Origin: a virus
Direction: 5' to 3' (one strand)
Virus record (IMG/VR): IMGVR_UViG_3300022752_000146
Span: 1 to 41,159 of that record
DNA: 41,159 nt
In this document: positions 15,697 to 24,191 of the stretch, piece after piece
How the letters are laid out: each line of letters opens with the position of its first letter
Numbering within the stretch: position 1 is the first letter of the stretch
Program-made: the position numbers and the translations under genes
Notes under the pieces: model-generated
Databases searched by the model: none
Seen by the model: only the letters and a program-made list of their open reading frames with translations
What the model was told of the DNA's origin: nothing

Positions 15697-17103
15697 CTAA
15701 ACTATATAATTTCTAATTAATTTATTGTTTTCTATTGACCACATGTTATTTTTATCTTGTTTTTCTATTATAGAAAGACAAAATAAAGAAGAATCTAATA
15801 GTTGTTGTTCGTTAGGAACAACCTCATCTATTAATGTTCCATTGTTATCAAATTCAAAGTAAATATCAGAAGGAACTTCTACTTCCACTTCTTTATTTGG
15901 GCCTGATAGGGCTGAAATACTCTGTATTTTCATCGTTTTATTTTTACTTAATTTGACAATTGTTCCTTTGCTATTTTTTACAACTTGATCATCTTTACTT
16001 AAGTTTAAAACAACTTCATCCCAAGAAGTATTTGATAAAATTTTTAAAGAATCTTTATTCAAAATATTGAATTCAATAAAAGATTCTTTTACTAAACTTT
16101 CGTATTCTGGATATTTTATTTTTGACAATGCAACCATGCATTTGGCTATCGCAGAATAATAATCTACTGCTCTCGGGCTGGTGGGGATTGCTTGTAGCAG
16201 TAGTGAAAAACAAATATCCCTAGCTTTTTTAATTGCTATAATTGGAGAATTTAACAAGCACTCTTTATTATAAACTTTAACAAAAACATTATACCAAGCG
16301 GCAGAAAAAACTCTACCAAAACTATGGCATTCCGCTGCGAGTTGTTCATTCGCAGCTTCTTCAGGTAAACTTCTTGGGTCAACGTACTTGAAAACTTCTA
16401 TAGAAGGATCTCTTAATGCATTTGGCAAATATTTATCTTGATAATTATTATAAATAAAAATTCCGACTTCTTCCGCCAATCTTGAAACTAAATTAGATTT
16501 AGATATGTCTCCATTTGTTTCTTCTAAAACTTTTTTCAAAGCTTCTTCATATTGCATTATGCTAACAATAGAACATATGTCTGCAAACGCCTCGTGAAAA
16601 GACCATATTTCTAAAGATTGAACGCTCCAGAAATCTGGTCGTGCTGCATCTAATATTGCATGTCCTAATTCATGAGATATTATATCTTGTGAATCCGCTG
16701 TATATATTGTTTTGTTATTGACTTTAGCGTAAAAAAATCTCAACGCTCTTCTGTCGTAGTAGGCATTAACATCGATTCCGGCCAAAGGAACTACGTCTAA
16801 ATTCTGCGTTGCTGCCCACTTTTTTATAATTGTTTTGCTATTTTTTTGAACATAATTTATAAAATTGCCTATTGTAATAAAGCAATTTAGGGCTCTTTTT
16901 TGATTTTGATTTTTTGGCTGCGGGTTGTAGTCTCTAACTGAATATTTTAATATTCCAACGGAAGGAATTTCTACTTTTTCAACTAAATTATAAGTAGAAT
17001 CATTAATTGTGTAATCTATAATTTTTTTAGTATTTAAATTAGAAGATTTGGGAGAAGATGCTTTAGATTTAGGAAATAACAGATTATATAAATTATAAAA
17101 CAC
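15697..17103 (-). CDS. Zinc metallopeptidase, gluzincin (thermolysin-like) type
   Basis: 468 residues from GTG 17103. AAGGAGG lies 6 nt before this GTG, while an in-frame ATG at 17127 is upstream of that site, so the GTG is the likely start. The active site is SHELGHAIL (H144, E145, H148), with the third ligand in SFHEAFADI (E171, Asp four residues later), the arrangement of M4/M36 peptidases. A helical domain follows, with AECHSFGRVFSAAWY. The last 150 residues are beta-rich and unassigned. The N-terminus (MFYNLYNLLFPKSKAS) is not a typical signal peptide. It lies between the exported cysteine protease and the MscL-like gene and lacks the IPxP tail. Confidence 0.8.
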   Translation of the reverse strand: MFYNLYNLLFPKSKASSPKSSNLNTKKIIDYTINDSTYNLVEKVEIPSVGILKYSVRDYNPQPKNQNQKRALNCFITIGNFINYVQKNSKTIIKKWAATQNLDVVPLAGIDVNAYYDRRALRFFYAKVNNKTIYTADSQDIISHELGHAILDAARPDFWSVQSLEIWSFHEAFADICSIVSIMQYEEALKKVLEETNGDISKSNLVSRLAEEVGIFIYNNYQDKYLPNALRDPSIEVFKYVDPRSLPEEAANEQLAAECHSFGRVFSAAWYNVFVKVYNKECLLNSPIIAIKKARDICFSLLLQAIPTSPRAVDYYSAIAKCMVALSKIKYPEYESLVKESFIEFNILNKDSLKILSNTSWDEVVLNLSKDDQVVKNSKGTIVKLSKNKTMKIQSISALSGPNKEVEVEVPSDIYFEFDNNGTLIDEVVPNEQQLLDSSLFCLSIIEKQDKNNMWSIENNKLIRNYIV

Positions 17104-17141
17104 AGCGAACCTCCTTGTAATATACATATCTATATATTTTT

Positions 17142-17585
17142 ATGAAATATAAATTTGAAAATCACAAATCATTTATTGGTGAAAATGAATTAAAAAAATA
17201 TAAAGAATTTGCATTTAAAGAAGACATGATGAAAATGTCTATAGCTTTTATTCTTGGTTCTTCATTCAACAAAATTATTGCAGGAGTGTCTGATCTCGTG
17301 TTGATGCCGATTATAAATTTCACGGCTAAAAAGACAGGGGATTGGAGATTGTGGAATTTTAGTTTAATTGAAGGTCTGACTTTTGAAGTAGGAAAATTTT
17401 TAGGAGTCTTAGTGGATTTTTTTCTTATTTCTATATTACTTTATATAGTTTACTCTAAAATATTACAAAACATAAATACATCAGGGCATGCTTCCGTTCA
17501 ATTAAAAGAATGCCCTTTATGTAAAAGTGAAATAAATTATTTTGCAATAAAATGCCCAGAATGCACAGGAGATTTAGATGGCTAG
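17142..17585 (+). CDS. mscL: MscL-like large mechanosensitive channel with zinc-ribbon tail
   Basis: 147 residues. The MscL core is clear: YKEFAFKEDMMKMSIAFILG as the N-terminal helix and start of TM1, SSFNKIIAGVSDLVLMPIIN after it, and TM2 as FLGVLVDFFLISILLYIVY. The C-terminus is CPLCKSEINYFAIKCPEC, the zinc-ribbon tail found on many bacterial MscL proteins. MscL opens under membrane tension and releases small solutes. In a virus it could relieve osmotic stress or disrupt the membrane late in infection; this is inference. TATATT lies 3 nt before the ATG and there is no ribosome site. Its end overlaps the next gene by 8 nt. Confidence 0.85.
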   Translation: MKYKFENHKSFIGENELKKYKEFAFKEDMMKMSIAFILGSSFNKIIAGVSDLVLMPIINFTAKKTGDWRLWNFSLIEGLTFEVGKFLGVLVDFFLISILLYIVYSKILQNINTSGHASVQLKECPLCKSEINYFAIKCPECTGDLDG

Positions 17586-18207
17586 TGCTGAGGAATTCGA
17601 AGATAAAATAAGAGAAAAAAGAATATTAGAGGCTAATAAAAAGGGTCTGATGGGGCAGAATGGAAAAATAGGCATAGTATTAAAAACATTTGGAGACCCG
17701 ATAATCAGTCAATCAGAAGGCGGCTACTATGTTGATTCTAATTACATAGATTTAGAAGGAATTAATAACGACGAGCCTTCAGAAATTAATAATTCAAATG
17801 ATTTGATGAAAAAAATTCCAATAATGAACATTGAAGGAAATAAAAGGCCAGATTCACAAGAATGGTATCAAGAAATGCCAGATCCTATTTCTTATGGCGT
17901 CGATACAATAGGCATACACTTTGATGGCCTAAACAGAGGAATGCATTTAGAAATAAAGTATGAGGAAATCTCGTCAGAATTGATTGTGTATTACAAGGGC
18001 TACTTAGTTTACAAAGAATCAAAAGGAGAACTTTTATCATACGCTCCATATGAAGAATGGGAAAAATGGATAGATTCTTTATATAAAGTAGCAAAAGAAA
18101 AACAAAGAATATTAAAAGAAAAAGAATTTGAAGATTCGGTGAAGCAAGCAGAAAAAGACAAATCTGCGTGGTGGGAATCTATTAAAAAAAGATGGGGAAT
18201 TAATTAA
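17578..18207 (+). CDS. Hypothetical protein, 209 aa
   Basis: The start overlaps the end of the MscL-like gene by 8 nt, so the two are probably translationally coupled. It is a soluble protein with a charged N-terminal helix, a middle region containing EEISSELIVYYKGYLVYKES and a long Lys/Glu helix at the C-terminus. No family recognised. A link to the channel rests on position alone. A hairpin terminator overlaps its stop. Confidence 0.6.
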   Translation: MASAEEFEDKIREKRILEANKKGLMGQNGKIGIVLKTFGDPIISQSEGGYYVDSNYIDLEGINNDEPSEINNSNDLMKKIPIMNIEGNKRPDSQEWYQEMPDPISYGVDTIGIHFDGLNRGMHLEIKYEEISSELIVYYKGYLVYKESKGELLSYAPYEEWEKWIDSLYKVAKEKQRILKEKEFEDSVKQAEKDKSAWWESIKKRWGIN

Positions 18208-18227
18208 TTCCCCAATAATCTTTTTTT
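18193..18227 (+). terminator. Bidirectional terminator between convergent genes
   Basis: A perfect palindrome (GGGGAATTAATTAATTCCCC, 18194-18213, extended by one T-A pair) is preceded by an A run (18184-18190) and followed by seven T (18221-18227). It sits between the stops of convergent genes, and the upstream A run would serve the minus strand. The T run is 7 nt from the stem, which weakens the plus-strand reading. Confidence 0.6.
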
Positions 18228-18237
18228 ATAAATATAA

Positions 18238-18618
18238 TCAATTAGCAAATATTAGATATGCCAAGCCTAGAACCTGAGCAGCAATAACTACAACCAATCC
18301 AATTGTTAATAAAGATGGTTTTTTGCTCATAAGTTTTTCTTCAACTAAAACTTGCATAGGAGACTTTACTTGATCAACTGACTCAACGACTGCGTTGTCT
18401 GAAACTTTCTCCACCACTCTACTTACAATTTCTCCAGTGACTTCGTCTATAGTTTCAATTTCTCTTTCGCAGACACAATATTTTTCAGTAATTCTTTGAG
18501 CCAACTTTTTCTCCGGCTTTGGTTCAACATATATTTCTGTTACTCTAGTCTTTCCTTGATCTATTTCAATTTTTTCTGCTTTTCTACCATCTTCAAATAA
18601 AAATTCAGAGTCAGACAT
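18238..18618 (-). CDS. Tail-anchored membrane protein, 126 aa
   Basis: AAGGAG lies 5 nt before the ATG. The first 100 residues are charged and soluble, with a Cys pair (CVCERE) and a Val/Glu-rich stretch. The last 25 residues form one membrane segment (LLTIGLVVVIAAQVLGLAYL), leaving the N-terminal part in the cytoplasm. There is no signal peptide. No family recognised. A spanin or holin role would need export or several membrane segments, which are absent. Confidence 0.65.
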   Translation of the reverse strand: MSDSEFLFEDGRKAEKIEIDQGKTRVTEIYVEPKPEKKLAQRITEKYCVCEREIETIDEVTGEIVSRVVEKVSDNAVVESVDQVKSPMQVLVEEKLMSKKPSLLTIGLVVVIAAQVLGLAYLIFAN

Positions 18619-18748
18619 TTTTTCTCCTTGATACTTTACTTTAAGAGTATATAGTTAAAAATAAAATTTTAAATTTCAAATAATATATACTGTATAAGAG
18701 TATAAATTGTTGTAATTTATATTTTAGTCTTATAACATGGAGGTTAAT

Positions 18749-20884
18749 ATGGCTGATATTAATAATATCTTGTCCAATTTAAATGAAAGATACGAAGAAG
18801 TAACAAATTTAATTCCTGATAAGGTCAACTTTGTAGATGATTTTGACTATGCAAAAAACGAATATGGTCAAAGTTATGACAACAATCCGCTAGGAAGTCA
18901 ACTTTATCTTCTGTCTAGTGGCAAGTACATTTGGGTGGGTATAGATGGAGCCAATCAAGATGCAAAGAATGTCCGTAGGTATAATATCGACTTAACTCTT
19001 GATGAAACTTTCACATGTCCTGATTTTGATACTAACAATAACGGATATGTACGCTCGGTAGTAGAGCAATCTAACGGCAAAATCGTTATTGTTGGCCACT
19101 TCACAAACATGTCAGGTTATAATTATATAATGCGTCTCAATACAGATGGTTCAATAGATAATACTTTTGAACCAGGCGGATTCAACGACAATGCTTTTGT
19201 TGTAAGAGTTCTAAGCGACAACAGTCTGCTTGTGGGAGGGTCGTTTAATTCATACGATGGAACATCCGTAAACAGAATGGTTAAACTAGGTGCCAATGGG
19301 GCTCTGGACACAAGTTTCTCAGACAATATTACTTTCAATAACCATGTCCATGAAATCTTTGTAGATTCTTCTAATGGAAAAATATATGTTGGAGGTCAGT
19401 TTAATCAAAAGATAAAAAGGTTAAATTCTGATGGCGCAGTAGATAATACTTTCTCAGCTTCATTCAACGACAGAGTCACTAGCATAAAGAAAGATGCTTC
19501 TGGAAATCTGATTGTTGGCGGTTGGTTCAATCAATATGGATCTAATCCCTGTAATCCTGGCGTGGTTCGTTTAGACGATACTGGGACGGTTGATTCGTCA
19601 TTCGAGACAGAAGGAACCGGACTCAATAGACCAGATGGTCTAGTGCAGACATTGGCCATTCAATCTAATGGTAAAATAGTGGTAGGAGGCTGGTTCAATG
19701 AGTACAATGGCGAAAGACAAGGAAATATAATTAGACTTAATACAGATGGCTCTAGAGACAATTCTTTTGTAACCGGATATGGGTTTTATGAAAACGGACA
19801 ACAATGGGAAAGTAGGGTTCAAAACATACTTATTAACGATAATAAGATTCTTTGTGTCGGTAGCATGATGCAGTACGGCGGTGGTGCTCTTTATGGTTTT
19901 GCTAGTTTAAATTTAGATGGATCTTTAAATCCAGAAAGATTGTTCAAGTATGCTTCCACTGGAATAGTGGACGGATACAACGACATGTACGACACTGGAA
20001 ACTTTATCAACACCAATATAACGCAACTGTTTGAAGAAATAGCTGGCGGTGGTGTAGATAATTCTTTAAGCATACCTAATACCCATTCGGCAGCATTGGA
20101 TGAATCTATTTTCGAAGACGAAGAAGATCCAACATATGAACCATTAATGGACGGAGTTGTGATGCCAGGAGATGATTACTTTGGCGAGGGTAGCCAATAT
20201 TTCACCAACATGTATCCTGGAATGTTTGTGATGGTTGCTACAAATGTAAACATCGATGAGTTCTCTATCACTGGGGGTCTTGGTTCTGATGGTAGCACCC
20301 AGAACGGTTCTTCGGTCATCATAGTTCATGAGGGAGCAACCTATACGGTATTTGTAAAGGTAAACAGAGAAGGTGATGGCGGCGAGAGCGGTTCTGACCC
20401 TTCTATAAATCACCTCATCATTGTTCCCGGAGAGCAGGAAGGGCTAACCCACCTAATCAACGAGAGCGGAGATAACGACGACGACTGCGTACAAGGTTTA
20501 TCCGACAGAAGCTCAATAGCGTATGTCTTAGTCGCCAGACAGGACAGTCAGTATTTATCAGATTCTGACGCAGAGGCAATTGCTCTTAAATTCTTAGATG
20601 TAGTTGGCGGTCTTTCTTCTACTGAGACCTACTCTGCTACAGGCGATAGTGCTTATGACCTTTCTCCTCAATTCATTCGTCAAATAGGAGAAGGATCAAT
20701 GGATACTGCCATAGTAATTAAAAATGGGGAAAGAACCTCAATCCAAAGAACTGGTTATTATGAGGTTGTAAATTCTCAAGGCGGCAGAAAAATTGTTGAA
20801 GTAAATGACGGAGAAAGTTGGGATGACACTCCTGAGACTCCAGAAGTTACTAGCAACCCAGCAGGACATCCATTCTTTTCTTGA
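18749..20884 (+). CDS. Virion-type protein with delta-60 beta-propeller repeats
   Basis: 711 residues. GGAGG lies 5 nt before ATG 18749; an ATG at 18737 overlaps that site and is rejected. Residues about 75-410 hold some seven delta-60 (DUF5122) repeats such as RLNTDGSIDNTF, KLGANGALDTSF and RLNSDGAVDNTF, each followed by a GKI-x-VGG-x-F strand, which build a beta-propeller. A second beta-rich domain follows (about 440-630). The last 65 residues (GEGSMDTAIV to NPAGHPFFS) are shared with the protein at 22720. This is probably a receptor-binding or other tail appendage protein. A strong terminator follows. Confidence 0.75.
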   Translation: MADINNILSNLNERYEEVTNLIPDKVNFVDDFDYAKNEYGQSYDNNPLGSQLYLLSSGKYIWVGIDGANQDAKNVRRYNIDLTLDETFTCPDFDTNNNGYVRSVVEQSNGKIVIVGHFTNMSGYNYIMRLNTDGSIDNTFEPGGFNDNAFVVRVLSDNSLLVGGSFNSYDGTSVNRMVKLGANGALDTSFSDNITFNNHVHEIFVDSSNGKIYVGGQFNQKIKRLNSDGAVDNTFSASFNDRVTSIKKDASGNLIVGGWFNQYGSNPCNPGVVRLDDTGTVDSSFETEGTGLNRPDGLVQTLAIQSNGKIVVGGWFNEYNGERQGNIIRLNTDGSRDNSFVTGYGFYENGQQWESRVQNILINDNKILCVGSMMQYGGGALYGFASLNLDGSLNPERLFKYASTGIVDGYNDMYDTGNFINTNITQLFEEIAGGGVDNSLSIPNTHSAALDESIFEDEEDPTYEPLMDGVVMPGDDYFGEGSQYFTNMYPGMFVMVATNVNIDEFSITGGLGSDGSTQNGSSVIIVHEGATYTVFVKVNREGDGGESGSDPSINHLIIVPGEQEGLTHLINESGDNDDDCVQGLSDRSSIAYVLVARQDSQYLSDSDAEAIALKFLDVVGGLSSTETYSATGDSAYDLSPQFIRQIGEGSMDTAIVIKNGERTSIQRTGYYEVVNSQGGRKIVEVNDGESWDDTPETPEVTSNPAGHPFFS

Positions 20885-20908
20885 AGAATAGATTGATAAA
20901 AAATTGGA

Positions 20909-20938
20909 AGCAGCCATCGAAAGGTGGCTGCTTTTTTT
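20909..20938 (+). terminator. Intrinsic terminator after the beta-propeller gene
   Basis: An 8-bp stem (AGCAGCCA/TGGCTGCT) with an 8-nt loop runs into seven T (20932-20938). It lies 24 bp after the stop at 20884. Confidence 0.85.
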
Positions 20939-20947
20939 ATTTAATAA

Positions 20948-20955
20948 TATAAATA
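20948..20955 (+). promoter_or_regulatory. TATAAATA box before the QueC-like gene
   Basis: An exact TATAAATA octamer between the terminator and the ATG at 20961. Only 5 nt separate box and start codon, so the transcript would be leaderless or nearly so. Chance is possible in this AT-rich DNA. Confidence 0.35.
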
Positions 20956-20960
20956 ATAAC

Positions 20961-21527
20961 ATGAAACCTAAAATACTGCTTATGTTTTCTGGCGGGCTCG
21001 ATTCCACTGGTGCTCTTTATAAACTAATTAATTCAAAAGAAGAGCTTCTTGTACATCACTTATATTTGTCTAATAAAGAAAATCGAGCAGAAGCAGAGGC
21101 CATTGCAGTAAAAAATATTATAGATTACATGAAAAAAATAAGAGATTTTTCATACGCAGAGAGCTATCATGAATACCCCTCTTACAATGGCAACTTTATG
21201 TGGGATAGCGACATTTATAATTTTGTTGCTGGCACTATTTGTCTTTCTGTCAAAACAATAAAAGAGGTAGCAATAGGCAGAACAAAGTCAGATATTGGAA
21301 TTGAACAAAGAGCAGAAAGAGGAACTAAAATACTCAATGTCTTATCTCCAAGCGTTAATAAAATATATCCGGTAGGGGAAATGACTAAAAAAGAAATATA
21401 CGACATGCTGCCAGAAGAATTGAGAAGATTAACTTGGAGTTGTAGAACTCCAATTTATAGAGATGGCAATATTGAGATTTGTAAAAAATGTAAAACATGT
21501 TTGGAAATTAAAAGAAATGGAATATAA
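20961..21527 (+). CDS. QueC-like PP-loop enzyme (7-cyano-7-deazaguanine synthase family)
   Basis: 188 residues from ATG 20961; an upstream TTG at 20904 would run through the terminator and is rejected. The PP-loop motif is MFSGGLDSTGALYKL (SGGLDS at residues 10-15). The C-terminus has C-x11-C-x2-C-x2-C (CRTPIYRDGNIEICKKCKTC), the zinc site of QueC. QueC makes preQ0, used for tRNA queuosine or, in some phages, for 7-deazaguanine DNA modification. It is somewhat shorter than usual QueC, and no QueD, QueE or DpdA is in the window. It could be a related PP-loop enzyme with another substrate. It overlaps the next gene by 11 nt. Confidence 0.75.
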   Translation: MKPKILLMFSGGLDSTGALYKLINSKEELLVHHLYLSNKENRAEAEAIAVKNIIDYMKKIRDFSYAESYHEYPSYNGNFMWDSDIYNFVAGTICLSVKTIKEVAIGRTKSDIGIEQRAERGTKILNVLSPSVNKIYPVGEMTKKEIYDMLPEELRRLTWSCRTPIYRDGNIEICKKCKTCLEIKRNGI

Positions 21528-22230
21528 AGATATATTTAGACATAGAGGAGAATCTTACGATCTAGCAATGAAAAAATATCCAGATGCTAGAAACAAAGAA
21601 TTTGAACAACTTTTTTATAAAATTCCTTTAATGAAAAATGAAACCGTTTTAGATCTTCCTGCGTTGGGCGGTTACTTAAAAAAATATTGTTTGCATGATA
21701 CCAACGTAATTTTTTTGGATTTTTCTCAATCTATAAACGGAATAGATGTTGTTTCGCCATATGAAAAGTGGAACGTGCCTGTTGTAGATAGAATAATTTG
21801 CTTGGCTGCTGCTCATCATATTGAAGATATCTACTTATTTTTACAAAACTGTTGTTTTCACGTTAAAAAAAATGGACTTATTCACCTAGCTGATGTTTCA
21901 GAAAGTAGCAAAATATCAAAATTTTTAGATGATTTTGTTGGACCTAACACTTCTACAAAAGAGCATAAAGGGAAGTATTATGATTGGAAAAAAATAAAAA
22001 TTCCCAATACCCTAAGTGTTCTTGATATAGAAGAACGCGAATGCCCTTGGATTTTTCAATCAGAATTAGAAATGATAGAATATTGCAAGTTGCTATTTGA
22101 TTTACAAAATATAAGTAATGAAGAAATTTTGCTTGCTTTGAAGAAATATGTTGGAATTAAAAAAAATGAAAATAATCTTCAAATAAATTGGCACCTAACA
22201 TACGTAGATTTTAAAATTGTTGAAAACTAA
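21517..22230 (+). CDS. Class I SAM-dependent methyltransferase-like protein
   Basis: 237 residues from ATG 21517, 11 nt inside the end of the QueC-like gene. The fold pattern is TVLDLPALGGYLKKYC (motif I, with P and A in place of the usual Gly residues), NVIFLDFSQ (acidic end of strand 2), DRIICLAAAHHIEDIYLFL (motif IV) and HVKKNGLIHLADV (motif VI), as in small-molecule methyltransferases. The degenerate motif I leaves SAM binding uncertain. It is coupled to the QueC-like gene and may act in the same pathway. Confidence 0.6.
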   Translation: MEYKDIFRHRGESYDLAMKKYPDARNKEFEQLFYKIPLMKNETVLDLPALGGYLKKYCLHDTNVIFLDFSQSINGIDVVSPYEKWNVPVVDRIICLAAAHHIEDIYLFLQNCCFHVKKNGLIHLADVSESSKISKFLDDFVGPNTSTKEHKGKYYDWKKIKIPNTLSVLDIEERECPWIFQSELEMIEYCKLLFDLQNISNEEILLALKKYVGIKKNENNLQINWHLTYVDFKIVEN

Positions 22231-22670
22231 TTTTCCCAAATAACTATCACAACATTTTCTTGTGTTGGAATCACCATTGTAGATTTAGGAAACTTTGTTG
22301 GGAAATGAGTTGCATATTTCATTCCTTGTAATTTTTTAAGAAAAACTCTACAAATTAACTTGTTTGTTACATTTAGTAAATTATCAACTAAATCTAATCC
22401 TGCTAAGTTTAAAACTCCATCTCCAATAACAACATCTACATTTTGATTAATTTTACTCCAATCACATTTTATAACTGGCCTCTCTTGTTTTATTGGATTT
22501 AGATCCACCATGAAATCACAGAACTTGACTAGTTCTTTTGTCATTCCTAGTAAACAAATTGGTCCGCATCCTTTTATGTGATGCTTATAAATTTCTATTT
22601 CATATTCATTTGGAGATAGAGGCGGTTTTAAATTTTGCCAATGTTCTATGTCTTGTAATAAATTTTTCAT
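22227..22670 (-). CDS. Small methyltransferase-like protein
   Basis: 147 residues with a Rossmann-type pattern: GCGPICLLGMTKELVKFCD (motif I-like), FMVDLNP (strand 2 acid), KINQNVDVVIGDGVLNL (motif IV-like) and LICRVFLKKL. It is about half the size of a full methyltransferase, with no substrate domain. It has a TATAAA box 5 nt before the ATG and no ribosome site. Its stop overlaps the convergent methyltransferase gene stop by 4 nt. It could also be a catalytically dead relative. Confidence 0.5.
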   Translation of the reverse strand: MKNLLQDIEHWQNLKPPLSPNEYEIEIYKHHIKGCGPICLLGMTKELVKFCDFMVDLNPIKQERPVIKCDWSKINQNVDVVIGDGVLNLAGLDLVDNLLNVTNKLICRVFLKKLQGMKYATHFPTKFPKSTMVIPTQENVVIVIWEN

Positions 22671-22684
22671 ATTGATTTATATAA

Positions 22685-22708
22685 TATAAATATAAATATA
22701 AATATAAT
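22685..22708 (+). promoter_or_regulatory. Overlapping TATAAATA boxes
   Basis: Three overlapping copies of TATAAATA at 22685, 22691 and 22697, followed by TATAAT, in a TATAAA repeat directly before the ribosome site of the virion gene at 22720. This could be a T4-type late promoter, or a simple repeat. Confidence 0.4.
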
Positions 22709-22719
22709 TGGAGGATTTT

Positions 22720-23634
22720 ATGTCAAGCAATTTAACTTCAAAGCCATGTTGGCTATCTACTCACGAAAATGAAACTGGTAAAGTCGAAGGAATAGATTTT
22801 GGATTTGATAATAAGGGAATGTGGTTCTCAGGAAACGCAAATGCAGGAAGCGGCGGATCAGGACCCGGAGGAGGATACCCAGTAAGATCCGTAACAGAAT
22901 TTGAAACCAACGATGTTTGCGAAGTAATCTATACAGTAGATTATCAAGATGGTTGCTCCGATCAAGGAATCTGCATATTTAATACAGGCACAGAGCCAGA
23001 ATGGCATTGGGAACCTAATGAAACTAGAATAGCATTTTCTATGAATTGTCCTCAACCATATATTTACGGACAAACAAACGAAACAGCAGGAGAAGGTGGA
23101 GAACTACAAGGTGGCGAAGGCGCAGAATATGTAGCAAATTATTACACCTTTCATTTTACATACAATCCCTCCGAAGAATCTATTGAAGTCATAGCTTATC
23201 AAGGAGAAGGCACTGAAGGAACTGTTGTAAACACATTAAATATATCTGAAAAACTCCCCGAAGGAAATTACAAAATAGGATTTTCAGCCGACCAAGATAA
23301 CATGGGCGAAAAAGCTTATTTTACAAATATGCAAATATTAAAAAATGGGCAAAATGCAACTAGTATAGCTCAGGAATACACATACGAACTAAGCCCAGAC
23401 AATCCAGAAATTATTCCTAATTATCAATATTATGGCGAAGGAAATATGGATACGGCAATTGTGGTCAATGAAGATGGAACAAGAAGATCAATACAAAGAA
23501 CTGGGTATTTTGATTATGTTGATGCTTGTGGGAATAGAAAAGTTATGAGAGTTAATGACGGAGAAACTATAACAGACGCTCCAGAAATTCCTTCTGGTCC
23601 AGAGAACCCAGCGGGACATCCTACTTTCAATTAA
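22720..23634 (+). CDS. Virion-type protein with lectin-like domain
   Basis: 304 residues. GGAGGA lies 4 nt before ATG 22720; a TTG at 22708 overlaps that site and is rejected. Residues 1-215 form a beta-sandwich-like domain with a Gly-rich loop (GSGGSGPGGGYP) and segments such as GICIFNTGTEPEW and YTFHFTYNPSEESIEVIAY, resembling concanavalin A/L-type lectin folds. The last 65 residues (GEGNMDTAIV to NPAGHPTFN) match the C-terminus of the beta-propeller protein at 18749. It is probably a tail appendage or decoration protein with a sugar-binding part; the ligand is unknown. Confidence 0.65.
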   Translation: MSSNLTSKPCWLSTHENETGKVEGIDFGFDNKGMWFSGNANAGSGGSGPGGGYPVRSVTEFETNDVCEVIYTVDYQDGCSDQGICIFNTGTEPEWHWEPNETRIAFSMNCPQPYIYGQTNETAGEGGELQGGEGAEYVANYYTFHFTYNPSEESIEVIAYQGEGTEGTVVNTLNISEKLPEGNYKIGFSADQDNMGEKAYFTNMQILKNGQNATSIAQEYTYELSPDNPEIIPNYQYYGEGNMDTAIVVNEDGTRRSIQRTGYFDYVDACGNRKVMRVNDGETITDAPEIPSGPENPAGHPTFN

Positions 23635-23729
23635 AAATTTTGCCATATAACTTAAAATTAAATTTAATAAAAGTAAATAATAATGTGCAAATGGACTGCA
23701 CACTTTACACTAGAAAAAGGAGTTTATAT

Positions 23730-24170
23730 ATGACACAAACAACCCAAGGAACAGGTCTAGGAGCAGCTCAAAGCTCAAGAGGTCCAGACGGAGGAAATAG
23801 ATTATCAGGAGTATACGTTACTCTAACTTCTCCTCGCGTAGTAGCAGCAGGCCATCTATACACAGAAAATAGCGAAGGAAATGGCAACTGGAAACAAAGA
23901 GTAAATTTTGAAACGCCCCTCTTTGGCGACCCACATGATTATGTTGTAATGGTGTGCCAAGACGACTATGGAACCAACGATGGTCGCAACAACTATCCTC
24001 CTCATATCGAAAAATTAGACGGAGAAGGAAATAATGAAGACGAAGGTTACACAGGTGGATTTGGTGGTTTTATCCTCCACACTGGAGACAATTCAGAACG
24101 CAGATTTATGTGGACTGTCATCAAGGTTGGAAACACCCCAGCATACAATTTGATTGGCCCAAATAGCTGA
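23730..24170 (+). CDS. Probable virion protein, 146 aa
   Basis: AAAGGAG lies 7 nt before ATG 23730, which decides the start; the frame runs open upstream to 23640. The sequence is Gly/Asn-rich and beta-like (GVYVTLTSPRVVAAGHLY, then DYVVMVCQDDYG and GGFGGFILHTGDN). It lacks the NPAGHP tail of its neighbour. No family recognised. A very stable terminator follows. Confidence 0.6.
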   Translation: MTQTTQGTGLGAAQSSRGPDGGNRLSGVYVTLTSPRVVAAGHLYTENSEGNGNWKQRVNFETPLFGDPHDYVVMVCQDDYGTNDGRNNYPPHIEKLDGEGNNEDEGYTGGFGGFILHTGDNSERRFMWTVIKVGNTPAYNLIGPNS

Positions 24171-24191
24171 TAAACTTTGTATAAAAAACAG

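Noticed and set aside
17104-17127. ATG start at 17127 for the metallopeptidase
   Set aside because: The AAGGAGG site lies downstream of this ATG and 6 nt before GTG 17103, so the GTG is the better start.
18238-18618. Holin or spanin
   Set aside because: There is one C-terminal membrane segment, a large charged cytoplasmic part and no lipobox or signal peptide.
20904-20960. TTG start at 20904 for the QueC-like gene
   Set aside because: It would translate through the terminator hairpin; the protein family begins at ATG 20961.
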